Source: Parasphingorhabdus marina DSM 22363
Lineage (GTDB): Bacteria > Pseudomonadota > Alphaproteobacteria > Sphingomonadales > Sphingomonadaceae
Direction of reading: 5' to 3'
Assembly: GCF_900128895.1 (NCBI RefSeq)
Contig: NZ_FSQW01000002.1
Location: forward strand, 1,240,001 to 1,304,000
Length of the DNA stretch: 64,000 bases
Position numbers and translations under genes: made by a program. Below, in pieces: positions 1 through 8,349 of this stretch (its first letter is position 1; each line of letters begins with the position of its first letter). The notes under the pieces are model-generated. The model did not search any database. It had not been told where the DNA came from and saw nothing but the letters and a program-made list of their open reading frames with translations.

Positions 1-74
1 GCCGCTTCCAGTCGTCCGCGCACGATCTCCGCTTCGACGCCGTGCATGTGCCGGGAGAGTTCGACCAGACTCAC
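1..74 (-). CDS. Partial N-terminus, possible DUF2007-type protein
   Basis: The first 24 codons of a gene that leaves the window. It starts with GTG at 74, overlapping the TGA of the upstream FMN-binding protein gene (GTGA arrangement), so the two are translationally coupled. The visible peptide starts MSLVELSRHMHGVEAEIVRG. This resembles the opening of the short DUF2007 putative signalling proteins of sphingomonads, which begin with a VEL strand followed by an EAEIxRxxLE helix. The family call is from memory and rests on very little sequence. The reading frame itself is well supported by the overlap. Confidence 0.5.
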   Translation of the reverse strand, partial: MSLVELSRHMHGVEAEIVRGRLEA

Positions 75-652
75 TGTTCCTCGCCTGTCGCGTTCAGAAA
101 TTTTTCGGTCTGACGAACCGGCAGCCCGTCAATGCTGCTATCATTGGCCCGCACTTTGCGAAACCACTCGTCTTCTTCGGTTTGCGCATGATATTTAACC
201 AGCGTTTCGCGCTCCCGTTCCAGCTTCATATGCGGCACGCCATAGCCGCAGCTGTTCTGGACAGATTCGACCCGGATATCGAAAATCTGCCGGGTGCCGG
301 GCAAAATCTCAAAATGCGAAGCCAGCTCGTCCCAGCCATCATCCTGTGGGAGCACGGGAACACCCTTGCCGTAGATCCGCAGGATATTGGCCGGATTGCC
401 GAAATTGTTGAACATGATGGTTATCCGCCCGGCATCTTCCTGCTCGGCGACCAGGTGGGCGTGGGTTTCGTTCCCCGATCCGCGCAGATCAAGATAGGCC
501 ACTCTATCAGGGCCGAGCACGCGAAAGACGTCATATCCCTTGGGCGACAGGTTGATCCGGCCATCGGCCGCAGCGGTGGCAACAAAAAACACCGGCTGGT
601 CCGCCACGAAAGCGCGGTGGTCATCATTCAGTGCATCAAAAAATTCCGCCAT
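71..652 (-). CDS. Pyridoxamine 5'-phosphate oxidase family (FMN-binding split barrel) protein
   Basis: 193 aa, cytoplasmic, no signal peptide. The N-terminal two thirds match the PNPOx-like split barrel: PVFFVATAAADGRINLSPKG is the typical first strand and substrate-facing loop, followed by a GxGNETHxH segment and an ILRIYGKG strand. The C-terminus (about 125-165) carries the SCGYGVPHM motif seen in the subgroup annotated as pyridoxamine 5'-phosphate oxidase family protein. Such proteins bind FMN or a deazaflavin; the substrate is unknown, and this is not PdxH itself. It is the penultimate gene of a tight minus-strand run starting at tldD. Confidence 0.85.
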   Translation of the reverse strand: MAEFFDALNDDHRAFVADQPVFFVATAAADGRINLSPKGYDVFRVLGPDRVAYLDLRGSGNETHAHLVAEQEDAGRITIMFNNFGNPANILRIYGKGVPVLPQDDGWDELASHFEILPGTRQIFDIRVESVQNSCGYGVPHMKLERERETLVKYHAQTEEDEWFRKVRANDSSIDGLPVRQTEKFLNATGEEQ

Positions 653-667
653 TGTGAGGTCCTCGGA

Positions 668-1171
668 TCAGTAAAAGGGGCCGCCCAGAAACAGTTTCCA
701 TATCACGACTGCCAGCCAATGTATCAGGATAACCGGCCAAAGCGAGCCGGATACGATGCGAATATGGGTAAATATGATCCCGATGAGGAAAGTCGCGATC
801 CAGAAGGACGGCTGCAGGAACATCGCGGCCCAGGGCGGCCCGATCGTCAGCGCCAGCAACGGATGCCAGGCGACAAACAGCAATGTTGACAGCCAGCCGG
901 ACCAGCGCGGAGACCAGCGGGTCAGCCAGGCAAGCAGCACGCCGCGGAACAGCAACTCCTCGACAAGCGCAGGCACCAAAAAGATGAGCAGCAAGACTTT
1001 GCCGATCAACACAGGGTCCGTGACCAGCGCTGGTGCCACCCAGCCGGAAAGATATCCGATTCCCGCAATGACCAGAAAAGTCGGCACGGCCAGAGCAAAG
1101 GCGGAACGCCAGTGCTTTCCTTCCGGCCACACGGTCAGCGCCTGCCAGGTCTGTTTCAGCGCCGACAGCAT
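668..1171 (-). CDS. CPBP family intramembrane glutamic endopeptidase
   Basis: 167 aa with about four membrane segments. The CPBP/Abi (Rce1-like) signature is complete: EExxxR at E71, E72 and R76 (VEELLFRG), FxxxH at F99-H103, and the final HxxxB histidine at H151. Members are membrane proteases or adaptor-type proteins; the bacterial substrates are mostly unknown. The gene starts at 1171, directly after the DUF924 stop at 1172, and so belongs to the lepB-tldD operon. The link between a signal peptidase and a CPBP protease suggests membrane protein processing, which is inference. Confidence 0.88.
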   Translation of the reverse strand: MLSALKQTWQALTVWPEGKHWRSAFALAVPTFLVIAGIGYLSGWVAPALVTDPVLIGKVLLLIFLVPALVEELLFRGVLLAWLTRWSPRWSGWLSTLLFVAWHPLLALTIGPPWAAMFLQPSFWIATFLIGIIFTHIRIVSGSLWPVILIHWLAVVIWKLFLGGPFY

Positions 1172-1705
1172 CTACCAGCCTGCCCCGCCATCTATGGCTT
1201 CCTGCTCACCCGGCCGCATGGCCCGACCCAACACTTCGTTCCGGTGGGGAAAACGGCCGAATTTGGCAATCACATCGCGATGGGAATTGGCAAATTTTTC
1301 ATTGCTGCCCAATTTGGTGAACAGCATCACTGAACGGTTTTGGTCCTGCAGGTCTTCACTGTGCATGAATGGCATATAGAGAAAGGATCGCTGATCCTCG
1401 CTCAGTTTGTCATCCAGTTCCTGGTCCACCGCCTTGTCTGCAATCTGCACCGCCAGATGATCGGTCGAATAGGCGTCCGCACTGCCGCGAAAAATATTGC
1501 GTGGAATTTGATCAAACAGGATCACAGCAGCCAGTGCGTCGTCCGCGCTGGTCAGAAAATCGTCAGCCACCCGGGACTTCTGCTCCTGCCACAATTCGAA
1601 AAACCGTTCCTTGCACAGGTTATCGACCGACTCGTTTTTATTCCACCAGTCTTTCGGCGCGAGTTCGGAAAACCAGAAACGCAGAATATCCGGTTGCCAG
1701 GTCAT
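1172..1705 (-). CDS. DUF924 family protein
   Basis: 177 aa soluble protein of the DUF924 family, predicted to fold as TPR-like helices. Conserved family motifs are visible: an aromatic N-terminus (ILRFWFSE), FDQIPRNIFRG near residue 65, FLYMPFMHSED near 108, and FGRFPHRN near 150. No enzymatic function is established for the family. Its ATG overlaps the TGA of the signal peptidase gene (ATGA, 1702-1705), so it is translationally coupled to lepB. Confidence 0.9.
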   Translation of the reverse strand: MTWQPDILRFWFSELAPKDWWNKNESVDNLCKERFFELWQEQKSRVADDFLTSADDALAAVILFDQIPRNIFRGSADAYSTDHLAVQIADKAVDQELDDKLSEDQRSFLYMPFMHSEDLQDQNRSVMLFTKLGSNEKFANSHRDVIAKFGRFPHRNEVLGRAMRPGEQEAIDGGAGW

Positions 1706-2676
1706 CTCGGCAGGTCCCCGTTCAGCTTTTTGCCGCGCTTCTCGCCGTTATCACTCCAATGGATGAAAAGCGGTTTTCCGACAATATCTGTCCGGCGAAC
1801 CATTCCCAGGCCCAAGGGTGGAGCCATTCTACTATCTGCTGATCGATCTCGATTATCGCCCATCATAAAGTAGTGGCCATTCGGCACCTGGACTTCCGCG
1901 AATTCATCGCCGACAGAGTGATCACAATTCACAACGGGATAAGATGGGCCGTTGTCGGGCAGACTCTCGGAATAAATCACGGCCTGACCAGATCGTGGCG
2001 CACCGACTGGATAGTCACAATATTCGGCTGATCCCGCGTCTTTGACCGTCACCGTGGAAACCGTTTCGCCATTCAGGATCAATTTTCCATTCGCCATTCC
2101 AACCGTGTCGCCGGGAAGACCCACTATCCGCTTTACATATTCAACGCCATTGGCGCGAAGAACCACGACATCACCGCGCTCAACCGGCTGATAATCTGAC
2201 ATTTTCACAAAGAAACGGTCATTCATTTGCAAGGTCGGACTCATTGAAATGCCAGCTGTATACAATGCTCTGTACTCGGATTGCATCTTCGCCACCACAA
2301 TGTCGTTCAGCCCAAACACAACGATCACATATACAGGTGCCATGAACCAGCGAGACCAAACCGTCCTGCTGGCTGAAATGTATCTGGAAACAAAGAAGGT
2401 CAGGACAGACGACGCAATCTGACAAAACAGGAAAATCATTAAGCCAAGCAACAGTATGACAACCAGAGCGCCGAAGGACATTTCGGGGCCAAGTGAATAA
2501 TAGGCAAAAAGAAGCATCAGACTCCCGAAGTAAACTGATGCGAAAATCAATCCCAACCGGATTTTGCCCGCCATCGCAAGGCCGAGGCCCGGAACCAAAA
2601 ACCCCAGAAAAGCTAATCCTGTTCTTGCCAGCAGGCCACGTTCAATTGAGTCGCTGACGTCATCGGACTGACTCAA
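1702..2676 (-). CDS. lepB: Signal peptidase I with extended membrane N-terminus
   Basis: 324 aa S26 serine peptidase that removes signal peptides from exported preproteins. The catalytic serine is S144 in GISMSPT and the lysine is K182 in YVKRIVGLPGD; the box E-type motif MMGDNRDRSADSR lies near residue 272. The catalytic domain is preceded by about 130 residues with several hydrophobic segments (roughly 22-38, 42-60, 68-95 and 112-128), more than the two of E. coli LepB, so the topology differs. It overlaps tldD by 4 bp upstream and DUF924 by 4 bp downstream. Whether it is the housekeeping enzyme or a second paralogue cannot be told here. Confidence 0.92.
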   Translation of the reverse strand: MSQSDDVSDSIERGLLARTGLAFLGFLVPGLGLAMAGKIRLGLIFASVYFGSLMLLFAYYSLGPEMSFGALVVILLLGLMIFLFCQIASSVLTFFVSRYISASRTVWSRWFMAPVYVIVVFGLNDIVVAKMQSEYRALYTAGISMSPTLQMNDRFFVKMSDYQPVERGDVVVLRANGVEYVKRIVGLPGDTVGMANGKLILNGETVSTVTVKDAGSAEYCDYPVGAPRSGQAVIYSESLPDNGPSYPVVNCDHSVGDEFAEVQVPNGHYFMMGDNRDRSADSRMAPPLGLGMVRRTDIVGKPLFIHWSDNGEKRGKKLNGDLPR

Positions 2677-4100
2677 GCCGTCCCTCCAACAGTGAGTCCT
2701 TCCACCAGCAAGGTGGGCTGACCCACACCGGCGGGGACTGACTGTCCACCCTTGCCACAGACACCAATACCTTCGTCCAGTGCCATGTCATTGCCGATAC
2801 CTGTCACCTTGGTCAGCGCGGTCGGACCGTCACCGATCAGGGTCGCGCCCTTGATCGGGGCACCCAGCTTGCCATTCTCGATCTTGTACGCCTCGGTGCA
2901 GGAGAACACGAATTTGCCGGACACGATGTCGACCTGGCCGCCACCGAAGCTTTTGGCAAATATCCCGTTCTTGACCCGGCTCATCAGTTCGTCCGGATCG
3001 TCATTGCCGCCGCGCATGAACGTATTGGTCATGCGGGGCATTGGCGCGTGGGCATAGCTTTCGCGCCGACCATTGCCGGTTGCCGGAACACCCATCAGGC
3101 GCGCGTTCAGGCGATCCTGCATATAGCATTTCAATATCCCGTCCTCGATCAGGACATTCTCCTGCGTCGGCGTTCCTTCGTCATCAATACTGAGTGATCC
3201 GCGTCGCTCGCTGATTGCGCCGTCATCGACCACGGTTACTCCCGGCGCCGCGACACGCTCCCCGATACGTCCGGAAAAGGCACTGGTCCCCTTGCGGTTG
3301 AAATCCCCTTCCAGACCATGTCCCACGGCTTCATGAAGCAATACACCCGGCCAGCCGGGGCCGAGCAATACGGTCTGTTCGCCCGCAGGAGCATCAACGC
3401 TTTCCAGATTGACGGTGGCCTGATTCAGCGCTTCATCAATTGCCCGGTTCCATCGCTGTTCCTCGAACAACTGGTCGTAAAGATACCGTCCGCCCATGCC
3501 GAAACTGCCGGATTCCCGGCGGCCATTTTGTTCGGCCACGATCGATACGTTCAGACGGACCAGCGGGCGGACATCGGTCGCAACAAAACCGTCCGGACGG
3601 ACAATCTCGACCACGCTCCAGCTGCCCGACAAGCCAACAGAAACCTGTGCCACGCGCGGGTCGCGCGCGCGGGCAACCTCGTCAATCTTCTGACACAAAG
3701 CCACTTTCCTCGCGAACGGGATGGCTTCCAGAGGATTTGCTTCGCCATAAAGATGCTGGTTCGAGCCGCGCGGCGGCGGTGCGGCTTCGCCCTTGGCCGG
3801 ATCGAGCAACTGCAACGTTTGTGCCGCACGACGGACCGCCGCTTCACTGATTTCATTACTATGAGAAAATCCGGTCATTTCACCGGAGACACCGCGGAGA
3901 CCGAAACCGCTGTCGGTGCTGTAATCCGCTGTCTTCAGCCGGCCGTCATCAAATCCGAAACTTTCCACGGCACTATATTGCAAATAGAGTTCACCGTCGT
4001 CACAGGCCGAAAGTGCGCCGGAAACAAGTGATTTGGCTCGTTCCGGATCGAGAGCGTCAGCGCGATAGAGAAACGAGCGGGGGTCAGGATTTTGTGTCAT
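2673..4100 (-). CDS. tldD: Metalloprotease TldD
   Basis: 475 aa, full length. TldD pairs with TldE/PmbA to form a cytoplasmic zinc protease that degrades unfolded peptides and matures some modified peptides such as microcins. The HExxxH zinc motif is at H256, E257 and H261 (LLHEAVGHGLEGD). The C-terminal half has the family signature RMTNTFMRGG and a CxGKGGQ-type end. The partner pmbA is not in this window. It heads the tldD-lepB-DUF924-CPBP-PNPOx run. Confidence 0.96.
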   Translation of the reverse strand: MTQNPDPRSFLYRADALDPERAKSLVSGALSACDDGELYLQYSAVESFGFDDGRLKTADYSTDSGFGLRGVSGEMTGFSHSNEISEAAVRRAAQTLQLLDPAKGEAAPPPRGSNQHLYGEANPLEAIPFARKVALCQKIDEVARARDPRVAQVSVGLSGSWSVVEIVRPDGFVATDVRPLVRLNVSIVAEQNGRRESGSFGMGGRYLYDQLFEEQRWNRAIDEALNQATVNLESVDAPAGEQTVLLGPGWPGVLLHEAVGHGLEGDFNRKGTSAFSGRIGERVAAPGVTVVDDGAISERRGSLSIDDEGTPTQENVLIEDGILKCYMQDRLNARLMGVPATGNGRRESYAHAPMPRMTNTFMRGGNDDPDELMSRVKNGIFAKSFGGGQVDIVSGKFVFSCTEAYKIENGKLGAPIKGATLIGDGPTALTKVTGIGNDMALDEGIGVCGKGGQSVPAGVGQPTLLVEGLTVGGTA

Positions 4101-4159
4101 GCCCTTTCATATAGAAACGAAATGGCGGATGCGCACCCCCTTAGTGCAGCGAAACAGGA

Positions 4160-4372
4160 CTAATCAGCAGAAATTGCATCGTCGGCAAGATCGGCCGGTC
4201 CGCCAACAAGAACAAACCGCCGGTCGCAATAGCCGCAATCGACATAGCCTTTTTCGTCAATTTCCAGCCAGACGCGCGGATGACCGAGCGCCGCGCCGCC
4301 GGGGATATCAGAAGCCCCGTCACAGGCGTTGCGCTTCGCTGTAGTACGAACGATTTCAGGATTGTCTGTCAT
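4160..4372 (-). CDS. Zinc-finger domain protein, NDUFS6-like
   Basis: 70 aa. The protein carries the C-x(n)-H-x(n)-CxxC pattern of the zinc-finger domain shared with the complex I 13 kDa accessory subunit (NDUFS6): CDG at C17, GHPRVWLEID at H31, and CGYCDRRF at C46/C49. In alphaproteobacteria these small proteins are usually annotated only as zinc-finger domain-containing. A role in complex I assembly is inferred from homology. It lies 59 bp upstream of tldD on the same strand. Confidence 0.88.
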   Translation of the reverse strand: MTDNPEIVRTTAKRNACDGASDIPGGAALGHPRVWLEIDEKGYVDCGYCDRRFVLVGGPADLADDAISAD

Positions 4373-4454
4373 GCCCCGCGATTAGCAACGCTTACCCGCC
4401 GGTGCAATGGGCTAAAATCTGCCCGACAGAAAAATTTCCGCCTGGAATCCTGGC

Positions 4455-4985
4455 TTAGAAATAGGTGACGGTGATGTCGAAGGTTCCGCGATAGGTGCCG
4501 GGTTCCTGATCGGCTCCCACCTGAAGTGTCCCCCCGACATTGAGATCAACAACACCTGCTGCGTTGAGGAACCGGAAAGTCGAACCGTCCAGCGTCAAAC
4601 CACTGACATTCATCGTTTCCGTGCCGCCATCGCGAGTCAGTACCGGCAGTGGGCCGCGGGTCACAAAAATGAACTGCAACGGACCCCCATAGGTCACGAA
4701 CCGGGCTGCGGAACTGTCATTGCTCGCGCCGGTCACCCCGCCCGTGGTCGAACGGGCTCCGGTAAAGGGATTGACCGTGGCTGTTCCCGGCGCTGGACCG
4801 GAAATCATGGTACCAAATTCCAGATCAGTCACATTCACCAGTGACAGCGGCGCCAGCGCAATGGCACGCCCTTCCGCGCTTGCGGACTGAGCGAACGCGG
4901 CAGGAGCGGTGGTCAGTGCGACCAGCGCAAATATCAGCCCCCCGATCAGCCGTGTAATATATTGGTCTTTGAATGTCATGGCCAT
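4455..4985 (-). CDS. DUF4402 domain secreted protein (copy 1)
   Basis: About 176 aa. A signal peptide (hydrophobic stretch ending AAFAQS) is followed by a DUF4402 domain: LSLVNVTDLEFGTM at the start, RDGGTETMNVSG in the middle, FLNAAGVVDLNVGG, and the terminal PGTYRGTFDITVTYF. The family is a secreted beta-sandwich, often linked to pilus-like or surface structures; the function is unknown. I chose ATG 4985 because GGTGAG sits about 7 nt before it; ATG 4979 is also possible. It is a paralogue of the next gene upstream (5070-5594). Confidence 0.88.
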   Translation of the reverse strand: MAMTFKDQYITRLIGGLIFALVALTTAPAAFAQSASAEGRAIALAPLSLVNVTDLEFGTMISGPAPGTATVNPFTGARSTTGGVTGASNDSSAARFVTYGGPLQFIFVTRGPLPVLTRDGGTETMNVSGLTLDGSTFRFLNAAGVVDLNVGGTLQVGADQEPGTYRGTFDITVTYF

Positions 4986-5024
4986 TAAACTACTCACCAA
5001 ACTCGAAAAAAGTGGATATAAATG

Positions 5025-5032
5025 ATGGTTAA
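5025..5032 (-). promoter_or_regulatory. TTAACCAT motif upstream of DUF4402 copy 1
   Basis: A TTAACCAT octamer reading on the minus strand, about 40 bp before the copy-1 start codon. The sequence resembles a CtrA half-site. The same octamer recurs in four other intergenic regions of this window, which is the main reason to report it. Confidence 0.35.
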
Positions 5033-5069
5033 TCGATATTAGGCGGTTCGATTGACATCATTTTTACGG

Positions 5070-5594
5070 TCAGAAATAATCGATCGTGACATTGAACGCA
5101 CCGCGATAGGTTCCGGGTGCCTGATTGGGCCGTACCCGTATCTGCCCGCCGACCCGGTATGTCGCTTCACCGGCCGCATTCAGAAAACGGTTGCGAGGAC
5201 CATCAAAGCGAAACCGGTTGACCCGCATGGTCTCGGTGCCGCCATCGCGGACAATGAAGATACGGTTCTGGCCGCTTGTGATGCGCACCCGGAGCAGCGG
5301 TGTTCCGGTTGCCGTGAAGGATGCTGGAGCGGGCGCGCCGCCGATGGCCACCGCATCACCGTTGCGCTGATTGAGGTTGCCATTATTGGGGTTCAGCCGG
5401 AATACACTGCGGACCGTGCCCGGAACAAACGTCCCGAATTCGAGATCTGCGTTTTTGACGACTGTCACGCTCTGGTTGATATTGGCGCTTGCCTGGCCAT
5501 TGGCAGACTGTGCCTGTGCCGGTTGCACAAACAGCGCCGAAGTCGCGACTGGCAGTGCGATCCCCGCACGCCAAATGGATGACATGAAAGTCAT
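5070..5594 (-). CDS. DUF4402 domain secreted protein (copy 2)
   Basis: 174 aa from the ATG at 5594, which follows GGGGA with good spacing; an ATG 60 bp further upstream has no comparable site. The signal peptide ends AQAQS, then the DUF4402 domain follows: KNADLEFGTF, RDGGTETMRVN, FLNAAGEATYRVGG and PGTYRGAFNVTIDYF. It shares the landmark motifs of copy 1 but is richer in arginine and asparagine, so the duplication is not recent. No chaperone or usher gene is adjacent. Confidence 0.88.
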   Translation of the reverse strand: MTFMSSIWRAGIALPVATSALFVQPAQAQSANGQASANINQSVTVVKNADLEFGTFVPGTVRSVFRLNPNNGNLNQRNGDAVAIGGAPAPASFTATGTPLLRVRITSGQNRIFIVRDGGTETMRVNRFRFDGPRNRFLNAAGEATYRVGGQIRVRPNQAPGTYRGAFNVTIDYF

Positions 5595-5677
5595 GTTCTG
5601 GTCCCCGTTTTTTCCCACGAGAGCCCAAATAGACCGGAGACGGCAAAGAAACATTTAATGACATGGTAAAAATACCG

Positions 5678-5685
5678 TTAACCAT
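5678..5685 (+). promoter_or_regulatory. TTAACCAT motif between DUF4402 copy 2 and the ABC ATPase
   Basis: A TTAACCAT octamer on the plus strand in the divergent region, 84 bp upstream of DUF4402 copy 2 and 81 bp upstream of the ABC ATPase. It could be a CtrA half-site serving either gene. Confidence 0.35.
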
Positions 5686-5765
5686 TGCAGCGTTCCGCGC
5701 ATATTCGGCGCAAGTCTCTGCGCAAAGCCTTTGATTGTCCCGGACAAGATGGTTATGCGGTCTGG

Positions 5766-6701
5766 ATGACCGAAGCAGCGATCTCGATAAACCAGCTCTG
5801 TAAAACCTATGAAGACGGCAAGAAGGCACTCGACAATGTCTCCTTTGACGTCCGCCGCGGCGAGATTTTCGGCCTGCTTGGCCCCAATGGCGCCGGAAAG
5901 TCCACATTGATCAACATCCTGTCAGGCATGGTCAGCAAGACCAGCGGGTCCGCCAGCATCTGGGGTTTTGACATCGATCAGGACCATCGCAACGCCAAAG
6001 CCTCGATCGGCATCGTGCCCCAGGAAATCGTGTTCGATCCGTTCTTCACACCTGCCGAATCTCTCGAAGTGGTCGCTGGCCTGTATGGCATCAAAAAATC
6101 CGAACGGCGGACCATGGAACTGCTCCGCGCCGTCCATCTGGACGACAAGGCCGATGCCTATTCGCGAACTCTTTCGGGCGGAATGAAACGCCGGTTGCTG
6201 GTTGCCAAGGCGATGGTCCATTCACCTCCGATACTCGTGCTTGACGAACCCACGGCCGGCGTCGACATCGAATTGCGACAACAGCTTTGGGAATATGTTG
6301 AAGAGCTCAACAAATCCGGCGTGACCATCGTCCTGACAACCCATTATCTGGAAGAAGCCGAAAACCTGTGCGACCGGATAGCCATTATCAACCATGGTCA
6401 GCTGATTGCGCTCAAGACGACGCCCGAACTGGTGGGCATGGCCCGCGAGAAGCTGGTGGAGCTGACACTTGACCGGGACATTTCGGAAGAGTCCGATGCC
6501 GTGTCCTTTGCAGATGACCAGTTCCTCAAAGCGGAAGTTGTCGGCCCGCGCACCCTGGCGGTCACCTATAACATGGATCAGACCAATGCCGGCGGTGTGA
6601 TGCGGTCGGTTCAGAAGCGTGGCTACGAGATTGTCGATGTCACCACCCGGGAAGCGGATCTGGAAGACGTCTTCCTGAACCTCACCCGTAAAGCCGCATG
6701 A
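5766..6701 (+). CDS. ABC transporter ATP-binding protein
   Basis: 311 aa from ATG 5766; the in-frame upstream codons have no domain content. It is a complete ABC ATPase: Walker A GPNGAGKST (about 40-48), signature LSGGMKRR, Walker B ILVLDEPTAGVD and H-loop TTHYLEE. The short C-terminal extension is typical of ABC-2 drug, polysaccharide or NodI-type exporters. No permease gene is adjacent; instead the TGA overlaps the nadB ATG by 4 bp (6698-6701). The substrate is therefore unknown and the membrane partner must be encoded elsewhere. Confidence 0.9.
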   Translation: MTEAAISINQLCKTYEDGKKALDNVSFDVRRGEIFGLLGPNGAGKSTLINILSGMVSKTSGSASIWGFDIDQDHRNAKASIGIVPQEIVFDPFFTPAESLEVVAGLYGIKKSERRTMELLRAVHLDDKADAYSRTLSGGMKRRLLVAKAMVHSPPILVLDEPTAGVDIELRQQLWEYVEELNKSGVTIVLTTHYLEEAENLCDRIAIINHGQLIALKTTPELVGMAREKLVELTLDRDISEESDAVSFADDQFLKAEVVGPRTLAVTYNMDQTNAGGVMRSVQKRGYEIVDVTTREADLEDVFLNLTRKAA

Positions 6702-8293
6702 GCGGATATGATGTCATCATCGTCGGGTCGGGTGCCGCCGGGCTGAGCGCTGCCATTACTCTGGCGCGGACCCACAAGGTCCTGGTGCTCGCGAAGGGCG
6801 ATCTGGCCGGTGGTTCCACCGCCTGGGCACAGGGCGGCATTGCGGCCGTTCTCGACGCTGGCGACACGTTTGAGAACCATATTGACGACACCATGGTCGC
6901 CGGGGCGGGCCTGAACCGCCAGGAAACAGTGGAATTCGTGGTCGAAAACGCGCCGGCAGCGATCGAGCGGCTGGTCGACATGGGTGTCCCCTTCAACAAG
7001 GAAGCGGAAGTTCTGCACCTCACGCGCGAAGGCGGGCACAGTCACAGGCGGATCGTCCATGTCGATGACGCCACAGGCTGGGCGGTTCAGGATGCATTGC
7101 AGAAAACCGCCGAAGCCAATCCGAATATCACCCTTCGGCCGCATATGGTTGCAATCGACCTGATCGCCGATCGGCACCGGGACACGCCGGACGGATCAGC
7201 CAGTATCTGGGGCGTTTACGCGCTGGACAACAGCACGGGGCGGGTCGAAACACTGACGGCCCGTGCAACCATCATGGCCAGCGGCGGGGCCGGTCGCACC
7301 TATCTGTTCTCGACCGCTCCGCGTGGCGCAACCGGCGACGGGATCGCCATGGCCTGGCGCGCGGGGGCCAAGGTTTCCAATATGGAAATGATGCAGTTTC
7401 ACCCGACATGCCTGTACAATCTCGAGGTCAAGAATTTCCTGATTACCGAAGCGGTTCGCGGCGAAGGTGGGCATTTGAAACTGCCGCAGGATGCGGGATC
7501 CGAGGCCGGCGAACGGTTCATGCAACGCTTTGATCCGGAACGGATGGAACTCGCTCCCCGGGATATTGTGGCGCGCGCCAATGACCATGAAATCAAGCGA
7601 CTTGGTCTGGATTATGTCCATCTCGACATTTCCCATCGCGATCCGGAATTCGTCAAAGAGCATTTCCCGAACATCCACGAGAAACTGACCGGACTGGGCA
7701 TAGACATGACCCGGGAGCCGATCCCGGTGGTGCCAGCCCAGCATTATACTTGCGGCGGGATATTGATCGACTTGCGCGGCCGCACCGAACTGCCCGGTCT
7801 GTACGCCGCTGGAGAAGCCAGCGAAAGCGGCCTGCACGGGGCCAATCGTCTGGCTTCCAACAGCCTCCTGGAATGCTTCGTTTTTGGCGATGCCGCTGCC
7901 AGAGACATCGTCAGTCGCTGGGATGACCTCCCCGAACCGCCAGCAATCCGGCCATGGGATGAAAGCCGGGTAACCGACAGCGACGAAGAAGTGGTCATCA
8001 AACAGACCTGGACCGAGATCCGCCGCTTCATGTGGAATTATGTCGGCATCGTCCGCACCACAAAGCGTCTCGAACGCGCCCGAAACCGCATCGATCTGCT
8101 CAGGGAAGAAGTCGAGGAATATTACAGCAATTTCCGCGTGACCCAGGACCTGATCGAGTTGCGCAACCTGATCGAAGTCGCAGATCTGATCGTCAAGTCC
8201 GCGCTGGCCCGGAAAGAAAGCCGGGGATTGCACTATATCACCGACTATCCGGATCTCCTCCCGGAAGCGAAGGATACGGTGCTGGCACCATAA
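6698..8293 (+). CDS. nadB: L-aspartate oxidase
   Basis: 531 aa. NadB oxidises L-aspartate to iminoaspartate, the first step of de novo NAD synthesis, with FAD. Visible features: N-terminal dinucleotide fold GSGAAG (about 11-16), GGSTAWAQGGIAAV, GGHSHRRIVH, the family motif MMQFHPTCLY, the basic segment APRDIVARA, and TCGGILIDLRGRTELPGLYAAGE before the C-terminal helical domain. Length and architecture are normal. nadA and nadC are not adjacent; instead it is coupled to an ABC ATPase. Confidence 0.95.
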   Translation: MSGYDVIIVGSGAAGLSAAITLARTHKVLVLAKGDLAGGSTAWAQGGIAAVLDAGDTFENHIDDTMVAGAGLNRQETVEFVVENAPAAIERLVDMGVPFNKEAEVLHLTREGGHSHRRIVHVDDATGWAVQDALQKTAEANPNITLRPHMVAIDLIADRHRDTPDGSASIWGVYALDNSTGRVETLTARATIMASGGAGRTYLFSTAPRGATGDGIAMAWRAGAKVSNMEMMQFHPTCLYNLEVKNFLITEAVRGEGGHLKLPQDAGSEAGERFMQRFDPERMELAPRDIVARANDHEIKRLGLDYVHLDISHRDPEFVKEHFPNIHEKLTGLGIDMTREPIPVVPAQHYTCGGILIDLRGRTELPGLYAAGEASESGLHGANRLASNSLLECFVFGDAAARDIVSRWDDLPEPPAIRPWDESRVTDSDEEVVIKQTWTEIRRFMWNYVGIVRTTKRLERARNRIDLLREEVEEYYSNFRVTQDLIELRNLIEVADLIVKSALARKESRGLHYITDYPDLLPEAKDTVLAP

Positions 8294-8349
8294 ATCTCGC
8301 CGGAACGGAACACATTATCCGGATTTCCCTTTGCCGATTCAAGAAACCG

